NCBI GenBank assembly: GCA_963705385.1
Contig: OY970075.1
Span: 930,001-994,000 of the forward strand
DNA: 64,000 nucleotides
Source: MFD02979-c5 sp963705385
GTDB taxonomy: Bacteria > Bacteroidota > Bacteroidia > Cytophagales > Amoebophilaceae
Direction of reading: 5' to 3'
Shown: piece by piece, positions 8,569 through 16,253 of the stretch
Layout of the letters: every line of letters starts with the position of its first letter
How positions within the stretch are numbered: position 1 is the first letter of the stretch
Made by a program: the position numbers and the translations under genes
The notes under the pieces: generated by a model
Told to the model about the DNA's origin: nothing
Seen by the model: the letters and a program-made list of their open reading frames with translations, nothing else
Databases searched by the model: none

Positions 8569-9069
8569 TTAGGAGGTGAAGTGCTTAAATGCATGCCTTA
8601 TATTTTTTTTACTGCCTTGTTTGGTTGCTGTATAGTATTTATACGGAAAAAACAGCATGCCGTAACACTCTCCACGCTCCTTACCTGCATGCTTGTGGTG
8701 TATCTTATGGGCTTTTCTAACAGCTTTGAGGTAAGTGATGTGGGTTTTGCGTAGTACTTTAACTCTTTGATGAATCAGTGAGTCGTGGATGATAAAGTAA
8801 GTCAAGCCATAGAGTGCAATGCCAAAGCCCATCCAAAAACGCATATCAAAGGCATTTTGGCTACCCCACATGCAGAGCAAGCAACTAGGAATAGCAAAAA
8901 TGAGGAAAAAGAAATCATTTTTTTCAAAGATACCTTTGTGCTTTACATGGTGGTCTTTATGGAGTGCCCACAAAAAGCCATGCATCACATACTTGTGCGT
9001 GAACCAAGCTACCAACTCCATGGATAAAAAGGCAGCTATAACTGTTATGGTATAAAGAAGGATTTGCAT
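8569..9069 (-). CDS. crtZ: Beta-carotene hydroxylase (CrtZ-type, fatty acid hydroxylase superfamily)
   Basis: The 166-residue membrane protein has the histidine clusters of di-iron hydroxylases in CrtZ spacing: HKYVMHG (about residues 25-31), HKDHH (about 37-41), HDSLIHQR (about 95-102) and HKIHH (about 120-124). CrtZ adds hydroxyl groups to the beta-rings of beta-carotene, giving zeaxanthin. The lycopene cyclase gene follows 67 bases downstream on the same strand, so the two would convert lycopene to zeaxanthin. Start ATG 9069 leads directly into the first helix. An IS remnant lies upstream beginning at 9145, which may have altered the promoter. Confidence 0.9.
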   Translation of the reverse strand: MQILLYTITVIAAFLSMELVAWFTHKYVMHGFLWALHKDHHVKHKGIFEKNDFFFLIFAIPSCLLCMWGSQNAFDMRFWMGFGIALYGLTYFIIHDSLIHQRVKVLRKTHITYLKAVRKAHKIHHKHAGKERGECYGMLFFPYKYYTATKQGSKKNIRHAFKHFTS

Positions 9070-9144
9070 AGGTACAATGATGGATTTGCTGTAGTAGACG
9101 ATTACATAGCAGCCCTACATCTAATATGTTCAAATTCGAATAGG

Positions 9145-9455
9145 GTAGAGCCGTCAATTAGTTTTCTATATTTTTTCTATTGTTATACTTCAAAGATAAC
9201 AAAGATGCATAGAGATGAATTGACGCTAGAGGAGTTTGCTAAGCTGGAACATGTATTTCCTGGCAGCAAAGGACATGTAGGGGTAACAGCTCAAGACAAT
9301 CACAGTTTCTTCAATGCGATCTTGTGGATACTGAAGAGCTGTGCTCCTTGGCGGGATTTAGCGCTGCGATAGGGGAAATGAAAAAAATGTAGATTGGGGG
9401 TTTACACATTGGTCTCCAAGTGGAGTCTTTGAGAAGATCCTAGAGATGTTTAGGT
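9145..9455 (+). mobile_element. IS5-family element, 5' remnant (copy A)
   Basis: The left terminal sequence is gtagagccgtcaattag, matching the other copies at 21414 and 49204. A pseudo-transposase starts at ATG 9205 (MHRDELTLEEFAKLEHVFPG) and contains WILKSCAPWRDL, the N-terminal IS5/IS427-type signature in place of WVLRTGAPWRDL. The frame stops at 9370-9372, after which similarity continues in a shifted frame (THWSPSGVFEKILEMF) to about 9455 and then ends. The 3' half and right terminal repeat are missing. It lies between crtZ and the first symporter gene. Confidence 0.8.
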
Positions 9456-9540
9456 AAGCACTTTGTTAGGGTTTCATGCTGCTAATTCAACTGGATTTTG
9501 TTAGCTTAAATCAGCGCAAGCTCAAACCTGGTCATTGCTT

Positions 9541-10983
9541 ATGAATACTGCTATTAGTTCTATAGACTTAGTTATTGTTGCTGTCTTTTTACTACTCAAC
9601 CTTATTGTAGGGCTTCGGTATGGCCGCCAAGTAAAAACTATCCGAGACTATGCTTTAGGAGGAAAAAACTTTTCTACGGGTACACTCACCGCCACGATCA
9701 TTGCTACTTGGATTGGCGGAAGCTTTATGTTCTATGGAATAGAAGAAACCTATAGCAAAGGGTTATATTTTATATTGGCAAGTCTAGGGGGAAGCTTGGG
9801 GTTGCTGCTTACAGGAATGTTGAGCAAACGCATGGGTAGGTTTTTAGAGAACGTTTCTGTAGCTGAAGCCATGGGAGATTTGTATGGCAGAACTGCCCAG
9901 GTCATCACTGCTATCAGTGGTATATGTATGTCAGTAGGCTACATGGCTGCCCAATTTAAAGCCATTGCCAAAGTCTTAGGGCTGTTCATACATGCAGAAG
10001 AGATATGGATCACTGTCCTGGCAGCTACCATTGTCATCACCTACTCAACCTTTGGGGGCATCAGGTCTGTTACCTTTACAGACGTAGTGCAATTTTTCAC
10101 TTTTGGTACTTTTATCCCTTTCTTAGGTTTTGTTATCTGGAACAGGCTAGCAGACCCACACCAGGTGGCAAAATGCTTATCTGATAATCCAATTTTTAGC
10201 TTCAGAGAAGTGGTAGGCTTTACGCCTGACTTTATGGCTACCCTTGGCTTGATGTTTTTTTTTGCTATACCTGGCTTAGACCCAATCGTATTCCAGCGCA
10301 TTGCCATGGCTAGCAATGTGACACAAGTTAAGCGCTCTTTTACGTATGCTGCTGGCTTACGCTTAGTAGTAGCTCTTTTTTTATTTTGGGTGGCTATCCT
10401 ATTGCTTGCTACTAGGCCTGGGCTACCCAAGAATCAGATCATTCCTTATCTCATCGACACCTATACCTATCCAGGCCTGAAAGGGTTTTTCGTTATTGGG
10501 GTTATAGCCATGGCCATGTCTACGGCTGATTCTCATTTAAACACCAGTACGGTCATGCTTACCAATGATGTAGTTACTGCACTCAAGCTGATTGCATCAC
10601 CAGGCCTTATTACCTTACGCCTTTGCTCTTTCTTTTTAGGAGCTTTAGGCCTCTTTTTAGCGTTGTCTAACTATGATTTTTTAAGCTTGCTAATGCTTGC
10701 GGGCAGCTTTTCCAAACCTATATTTACAGTGCCTTTGCTACTGGCTGTGTTTGGTTTTCGTACGAGCACTAGATCTGTACTTATCGGCATGGCAGCAGGT
10801 TTTGCCACTGTAGTCTGTTGGAACGTCTTTCTCAAAAGCACAAACAGTATTTTTCCAGGCATGCTTGCCAACCTGGTCTTCTTATTGAGTAGCCATTACC
10901 TACTAGGAAGCAAGGGAGCACAAGTAAGTCAAAAAGTAGTATCTACTCCAAGGTCAGAAAAGAACGGCCAGAGATACACGTGA
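9541..10983 (+). CDS. Sodium:solute symporter (SSF family), stand-alone paralogue
   Basis: The 480-residue protein is a sodium:solute symporter of the PutP/SSF type with about thirteen membrane helices. It has the opening IVGLRYGRQVKTIRDYALGG and the core motif FVIGVIAMAMSTADSHLNTS. I start at ATG 9541, matching the paralogue at 11067; an upstream TTG at 9535 is less likely. It is nearly identical to residues 1-460 of the next gene but ends at about residue 480 in a short tail without sensor or HD domains. About 25 bases of upstream sequence are also shared, so it is a tandem duplication of the 5' part of the fusion gene. The solute is unknown. Confidence 0.88.
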   Translation: MNTAISSIDLVIVAVFLLLNLIVGLRYGRQVKTIRDYALGGKNFSTGTLTATIIATWIGGSFMFYGIEETYSKGLYFILASLGGSLGLLLTGMLSKRMGRFLENVSVAEAMGDLYGRTAQVITAISGICMSVGYMAAQFKAIAKVLGLFIHAEEIWITVLAATIVITYSTFGGIRSVTFTDVVQFFTFGTFIPFLGFVIWNRLADPHQVAKCLSDNPIFSFREVVGFTPDFMATLGLMFFFAIPGLDPIVFQRIAMASNVTQVKRSFTYAAGLRLVVALFLFWVAILLLATRPGLPKNQIIPYLIDTYTYPGLKGFFVIGVIAMAMSTADSHLNTSTVMLTNDVVTALKLIASPGLITLRLCSFFLGALGLFLALSNYDFLSLLMLAGSFSKPIFTVPLLLAVFGFRTSTRSVLIGMAAGFATVVCWNVFLKSTNSIFPGMLANLVFLLSSHYLLGSKGAQVSQKVVSTPRSEKNGQRYT

Positions 10984-11066
10984 GTGACCTTACTTATTTT
11001 TCAGCCATACTACAAGTTTATCCATATCATCTAAAAATCATTACAGCTCAAGCTTAGTCATTACTT

Positions 11067-14000
11067 ATGAATACTGCTATTAGTTCTATAGACTTAATTA
11101 TTGTTGCTGCCTTTTTACTACTCAACCTTATTGTAGGGCTTCGGTATGGCCGCCAAGTAAAAACTATCCGAGACTATGCTTTAGGAGGAAAGAACTTTTC
11201 TACAGGTACCCTCACCGCCACGATCGTTGCCACGTGGACTGGAGGAGGCTTTATGTTCTATGGAATAGAAGAAATCTATAGCAAAGGGCTCTACTTTGTG
11301 CTGGCTGCCATGGGTGCAAGTCTGGGTCTGTTGCTCACTGGAATGTTGGGCAAGTACATGGGTAGGTTTTTAGAAAACGTTTCTGTGGCTGAAGCCATGG
11401 GAGATTTGTATGGAAAAACTACCCAGGTCATCACAGCTATCAGTGGTATATGTATGTCAGTAGGTTACATAGGTTCGCAATTTAAAGCTATTGCCAAAGT
11501 TTTAGGATTGCTTATGCATACAGAAGAGTTATGGGTCACTGTCCTGGCAGCTACCATTGTCATCACCTACTCAACCTTTGGGGGCATCAGGTCTGTTACC
11601 TTTACAGATGTAGTACAATTTTTCACTTTTGGTACTTTTATCCCTTTCTTAGGTTTTGTTATCTGGAACAGGCTAGCAGACCCACACCAGGTGGCAAAAT
11701 GCTTATCTGATAATCCAATTTTTAGCTTCAGAGAAGTGGTAGGCTTTACGCCTGACTTTATGACTACCCTTGGCTTGATGTTTTTTTTTGCTATACCTGG
11801 CTTAGGCCCAATCGTATTCCAGCGCATTGCCATGGCTAGCAATGTGACACAAGTTAGACGCTCCTTCAGTTATGCTGCTGCCTTAGATCTCGCCATATTC
11901 TTATTCATGGTCTGGGTAGCTATCCTATTGCTTACTGCTAGCCCAGGGCTAGCCAAAAATCAGATTATCCCTTATCTCATCAACACCTATACCTATCCAG
12001 GCCTGAAAGGATTTTTTGTTATTGGGGTTATAGCCATGGCCATGTCTACGGCTGATTCTTATTTAAACACCAGTACGGTCATGCTTACCAATGATGTAAT
12101 TACTGCACTCAAGCTGATTGCATCACCAGGTCTTATTACTTTACGCCTTTGCTCTTTCTTTTTAGGAGTCTTAGGCCTCTTTTTAGCGCTGTCTAACTAT
12201 GATTTGCTAAGCTTGTTAATGCTTTCGGGCAGCTTTTCCAAACCTATATTTACAGTGCCTTTGCTACTGGCTATATTTGGCTTCCGTACAAGCACCAGGC
12301 CTGTACTTATCGGCATGGCAGCAGGTTTTGCCACTGTAGTCTGCTGGAATGTCTTTCTCAAAAGCACAAACAGTATTTTTCCAGGCATGCTTGCCAACCT
12401 GGTCTTCTTATTGAGTAGCCATTACCTGCTAGGAAGCAAAGGAGCACAAGCAAGTAAAGGAATACCTACTCCAGCGCCAGAAGCCTGGCGTGCCCCCAAA
12501 ATAAGTTGGAAAGAAAGGGGTATAGTGGTGCGCACCTTTCAGCTCTCTGAGTACCTCAAAAAGAACCTTCCTAAAAATGAAAGCTTTTACTTCTTGTTTG
12601 GGATTTATGTACTAACAGCCACCTATGCTGCATTTTATAATCTTTCTCCTGACTTTAAAGCGGACTACGCAACGCTGTGCGAGCACCTTCAATTTGCTAC
12701 ACTTTTGATGACTACCAGCTTTGTGGCTTATCCTATTTGGCCTCCCTCTGCCAGAGGAGGATATTTTATTGCTTGGTTCTGGGCATTGAGCATCTTCTTT
12801 AACCTATTCTTTATAGGCCCTTTGCTCGTTATTATCAGTGGATTTCAGCTCTCTCAACTCATGATTTTCATGCTTAACCTCATGGTGGCTGTACTGCTGC
12901 TGCATTGGCCCTTAATTATAACCATGGCTATAAGCGGGATGGGGCTAGCTGTATTTTTCTTTCAACAACATGTAAGTGCTGAGCTAGCTCCTGGTGCTTT
13001 AGAAGGGTTACAAGCCAAAGTAGTTTATGGTTTACTGCTCTGTAGTAGCTTCTTCATTGCACTTTTCAAGCACAAAGAAGGTTACAAAAGGCTCGAAGAG
13101 CAAAATGCGCTGCTTACTGGTGAGCAAAAAGCCACACGAACAGAACTAGTCAGCGCCCTACAACATGAAGAACAATTTTTTGCTGAGGTTACTGCAAGAG
13201 GTGCGCACCTTTTGGAAGTTATGACCCAGAAAGTCAAAAAGTTTAAGCAGCAAATTCAGAAAGCTACTAGGCCCACAGAGCTAGAAGCGGTCGGTAGCCT
13301 GATGCAAGAAGTCAGCACAGTTTTTGAAAATAGCATGGACTATTTGCATAATGTTATCTATCGTGTACAAGCTCACCTTCGCCTGGAGGTAACTACTATC
13401 TCGCTGGAGCAACTTTTTTCTAATGCCCTAGCAGTGTTCAAGCTACAAGATGGAGCATCTGCTAAGAAGCCTGAAATTTGGAATTACACTGCCTATCAAG
13501 AACTTCAATGTGATGCTGTAAGGGTCGGGCAGCTGCTTATCAATGCTTTGATTTACGCACGGCACACCAATACCCAATGCCCTATTCTGATAGGTGTTCA
13601 GGAAACGATTTTGGGTTATCCTCTTTCTTCAGTCAAAGACCACTTTAAAGAAATCACTGCCCTGTGCATCACAGTAACTACTGAAAGCAAGTTGCTAACG
13701 CCCAATGCCTTATACATAGGCAATGTGGGTAGGACCCCCTTAGCAATACCGCAATCTATCAATGACTTGCCAATTTCAGATAACTTCCGTGTTGTAGATG
13801 CGCACTACGGAGCTGTAGCGTTTCTGGAGAGTGGTACAGGCCTTACGCAACACTATATTATTCCACTCCGTTTGCGCGAGGTCCGACCTAAGATGATGGA
13901 CATTGCACAAATGCAAGTTGGTAGCTTAACAGGAGAGCCCCAAGAAGTGCTTCCAGAAGAAAAAGCTCTAATAGCTAGAATAGGTAAGGATACGCAAGCA

Positions 14001-14522
14001 GATTTAGAACTCGTGCAAAAAGCAGTTGCCACCATCAAAAGATACCACGGCGTTCAGAAGCGGAAGTCAGGAGAACCTTTTTACCTGCATCCTATAGCAG
14101 CCGCAGAAATTTTGTTGGACTATTCAAAAGATCCAGATGCAATTATAGCTACCCTGCTTCATGACACCGTAGAAGATACTTCACTGACCTTATCAGAAAT
14201 AGGCGTGCTCTTTGGGCCTCCTGTAGCAGCTATCGTTAACAAGGTTACAAAGCTAGATGGAAAACTTCGGCGCATTAGCATGGCTGAACATGAAAATACG
14301 CGCCAGCTCCTTGAAGAAGAAGACGCACGTGTGTTGCAGGTAAAGCTTGCTGACCGGTTGCACAACATGCGTACCATTGACGGCCATCCTTCCATAGCTA
14401 AACAAAAGCAAATAGCACAAGAGACCCTGCAGTTTTTTGTACCTCTTGCTAGATATTTGGAGCTGAAGCAAGTAGAAGCAGAATTACAGCAGCTCATTAC
14501 AGCAGTGATGAAGAAACGCTAA
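11067..14522 (+). CDS. Sodium:solute symporter fused to pseudo-histidine-kinase and SpoT-type (p)ppGpp hydrolase HD domain
   Basis: One uninterrupted frame encodes 1151 residues. Residues 1 to about 455 are an SSF symporter (VIAMAMSTADSYLNTS around 321-336). Residues about 505-670 hold five or six more membrane segments. A predicted coiled helix follows (about 670-735). At 704-716 the sequence FFAEVTARGAHLL aligns with the histidine-kinase H-box FLANVSHELRTPL, but the phosphoacceptor His is Ala710. Residues about 780-935 look like a worn HATPase: an N-box-like LLINALIYA (N826) remains but no GxG box. Residues about 985-1145 are a RelA/SpoT-type HD domain with metal ligands H1008, H1032, D1033 and D1096, catalytic-type E1036-D1037 and N1100, spaced almost as in Rel. 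No synthetase domain is present. I infer transport- or sodium-linked control of ppGpp breakdown. Confidence 0.85.
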   Translation: MNTAISSIDLIIVAAFLLLNLIVGLRYGRQVKTIRDYALGGKNFSTGTLTATIVATWTGGGFMFYGIEEIYSKGLYFVLAAMGASLGLLLTGMLGKYMGRFLENVSVAEAMGDLYGKTTQVITAISGICMSVGYIGSQFKAIAKVLGLLMHTEELWVTVLAATIVITYSTFGGIRSVTFTDVVQFFTFGTFIPFLGFVIWNRLADPHQVAKCLSDNPIFSFREVVGFTPDFMTTLGLMFFFAIPGLGPIVFQRIAMASNVTQVRRSFSYAAALDLAIFLFMVWVAILLLTASPGLAKNQIIPYLINTYTYPGLKGFFVIGVIAMAMSTADSYLNTSTVMLTNDVITALKLIASPGLITLRLCSFFLGVLGLFLALSNYDLLSLLMLSGSFSKPIFTVPLLLAIFGFRTSTRPVLIGMAAGFATVVCWNVFLKSTNSIFPGMLANLVFLLSSHYLLGSKGAQASKGIPTPAPEAWRAPKISWKERGIVVRTFQLSEYLKKNLPKNESFYFLFGIYVLTATYAAFYNLSPDFKADYATLCEHLQFATLLMTTSFVAYPIWPPSARGGYFIAWFWALSIFFNLFFIGPLLVIISGFQLSQLMIFMLNLMVAVLLLHWPLIITMAISGMGLAVFFFQQHVSAELAPGALEGLQAKVVYGLLLCSSFFIALFKHKEGYKRLEEQNALLTGEQKATRTELVSALQHEEQFFAEVTARGAHLLEVMTQKVKKFKQQIQKATRPTELEAVGSLMQEVSTVFENSMDYLHNVIYRVQAHLRLEVTTISLEQLFSNALAVFKLQDGASAKKPEIWNYTAYQELQCDAVRVGQLLINALIYARHTNTQCPILIGVQETILGYPLSSVKDHFKEITALCITVTTESKLLTPNALYIGNVGRTPLAIPQSINDLPISDNFRVVDAHYGAVAFLESGTGLTQHYIIPLRLREVRPKMMDIAQMQVGSLTGEPQEVLPEEKALIARIGKDTQADLELVQKAVATIKRYHGVQKRKSGEPFYLHPIAAAEILLDYSKDPDAIIATLLHDTVEDTSLTLSEIGVLFGPPVAAIVNKVTKLDGKLRRISMAEHENTRQLLEEEDARVLQVKLADRLHNMRTIDGHPSIAKQKQIAQETLQFFVPLARYLELKQVEAELQQLITAVMKKR

Positions 14523-14662
14523 ATCATAGGCCTGAAAGTACTAAATCTAATACAGGCACAGTTAACCTTGGGCCCCCATAGCAATGCCTGCTCATGAGCA
14601 AGGGCAACTCATTTTTGTAATCACCTCAAAAAGTGCTCATTTCAAGCCCAAATTTTTAATCC

Positions 14663-15730
14663 ATGAAGGAAAAAATACCTAAAAAAACTTCTAAACCCCG
14701 CGAGTGGGTCAATGCACTAGTGTTTGCTGTGGTTGTTGCCAGTGTAATCCGATGGCTAGCCTTAGAAGCCTTTACCATTCCTAGTTCCTCCATGGAACAA
14801 ACCTTGCTTACTGGCGACTATATCTTTGTAAGTAAACTACACTATGGTACCCGTATCCCTATAACGCCGCTACAAATCCCTTTGACGCACCAAACCATTG
14901 GCAGCACAGCAATCCCCTCATACCTGGACTGGATTCAGCTCCCTCCATACCGGTTGCCTGGATTTTCTCGAATAAAACGCGGTGACAAGGTTGTCTTTAA
15001 CTACCCTATGGAGCTAGACAAACCCATTGATTTACGTACCTATTATATCAAACGCTGTGTAGGGCTGCCTGGTGATGTACTCCGTATTGATAACTTGCAG
15101 CTATATGTTAACCACGAGCTACAGCCACAGTATCCAGGGTTACAATACCGTTATTATCTCAAGACTACTGCTACCCTTGGTGAACGGTTCTTTGACAAAT
15201 ACGCCATCCGTGAATACTTCCCTGTGCAAGAAGGTTATTTGGTACATACTACCCCAGCCACTGCAGCGCAGCTAGCGCAAATAGCATTGATTCAGGAGGT
15301 ACGTCTTATAGCTATGCCCAAAGGCATGATAGATCCTCAAATTTATGCAAGCAGCGAAATATTTCCTTGGAATGGAGATCACTTAGGGCCCATAACCGTT
15401 CCTGCCAAAGGAATGAGCATTCCTATCAACGAAAAAACTTTAACCCAGTATGAACGTGCCATTACCTACCATGAAGGCCACCAAGAAGTACAAATCAATG
15501 AGCATCAACTTTGGGTCGATGGCCAGCGTGTAGATACCTATACTTTTCAACAAGATTATTACTTTATGCTGGGAGACAACCGTCACAACTCTGTAGACTC
15601 TCGGTTTTGGAGTTTTGTACCCCAAGACCACGTTGTAGGTAAAGCTTTTTTTGTGTTATTTTCGCTTGCCCCCAACAAACAATTTTTAAGCAAAATGCGT
15701 TGGAAACGTGTATTTCAGCTGATTGAGTAA
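14663..15730 (+). CDS. lepB: Signal peptidase I
   Basis: The 355-residue protein has an N-terminal membrane anchor (about residues 16-35), then the box with the catalytic serine S43 (IPSSSMEQTL) and the catalytic lysine K130 (YYIKRCVGLPGD). The C-terminal box GDNRHNSVDSRFWSFVP is intact. It cleaves signal peptides of exported proteins on the outer face of the inner membrane. Between the lysine box and GDNRHNS lies an insert of about 150 residues with no catalytic motif; such enlarged forms are usual in Bacteroidota. RNase P RNA lies directly downstream, after 13 bases. Confidence 0.95.
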   Translation: MKEKIPKKTSKPREWVNALVFAVVVASVIRWLALEAFTIPSSSMEQTLLTGDYIFVSKLHYGTRIPITPLQIPLTHQTIGSTAIPSYLDWIQLPPYRLPGFSRIKRGDKVVFNYPMELDKPIDLRTYYIKRCVGLPGDVLRIDNLQLYVNHELQPQYPGLQYRYYLKTTATLGERFFDKYAIREYFPVQEGYLVHTTPATAAQLAQIALIQEVRLIAMPKGMIDPQIYASSEIFPWNGDHLGPITVPAKGMSIPINEKTLTQYERAITYHEGHQEVQINEHQLWVDGQRVDTYTFQQDYYFMLGDNRHNSVDSRFWSFVPQDHVVGKAFFVLFSLAPNKQFLSKMRWKRVFQLIE

Positions 15731-15743
15731 ACACTAAACATAC

Positions 15744-16141
15744 AAGCAAGCTGGCTTATCGCCTTGGGCAACCAGGGAGGAAAGTCCGGGCAACGCAGAG
15801 CACCCTACTTCCTAACAGGAAGGCGCCTGGTGTCAAAGCCAGGTGACAGCTAGTGCCACAGAAAACAAACCGCTTTGCCTCAAGCAAAGTAAGGGTGAAA
15901 AGGCGGGGTAAGAGCCCACCGCTTTGCTGGTGACAGCAAAGGCACGGTAAACCTTAGGGGTTGAAAGGCCAAATAAATACTGCATCCTCACCATGAGGTC
16001 ACAAGTGGCTCGCTTGTGTTTCACACGCTGAAAGGCAGTATGGGTAGGCCGATAGAGGCTATGAGTGATCATAGTCCCAGATAGATGATAAGCGCGCTGG
16101 CCTTGTGCTAGCATACAGAACCCGGCTTATAGGCTTGCTTG
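15744..16141 (+). ncRNA. rnpB: RNase P RNA (class A)
   Basis: The RNA starts with aagcaagctggcttatcgcc and ends with gcttataggcttgctt; aagcaagc (15744-15751) pairs with gcttgctt (16133-16140) as stem P1. Conserved core segments are present in order: gaggaaagtccgggc (P3/P4 side, around 15777-15791), the ggtaaaccttaggggttgaaaggcc-like region with gaaaggc, and the closing agatagatgataa-type segment followed by acagaacccggcttat. This catalytic RNA removes 5' leaders from tRNA precursors. The length of about 398 bases is normal. Confidence 0.93.
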
Positions 16142-16253
16142 TTAATTTTTATTCAACTGTTTTCCTATTCAAAGCGTTTGCTTTCATGCTTGGTGTACCT
16201 CCCTTGCTAGGCTAGATTAAAATAGTCACTACACTACTCATACAAATAGCTTA

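Noticed and set aside
9064..9372. A separate 102-residue gene downstream of crtZ
   Set aside because: Its C-terminal part is the start of the IS transposase (copy A); the upstream part is spacer.
11067..14522. The symporter-HD fusion as an assembly or frameshift artefact
   Set aside because: The whole 3.4 kb is open with no weak joint, membrane and cytosolic parts follow in sensible order, and a second gene (45525-48299) shows the same symporter-sensor build.
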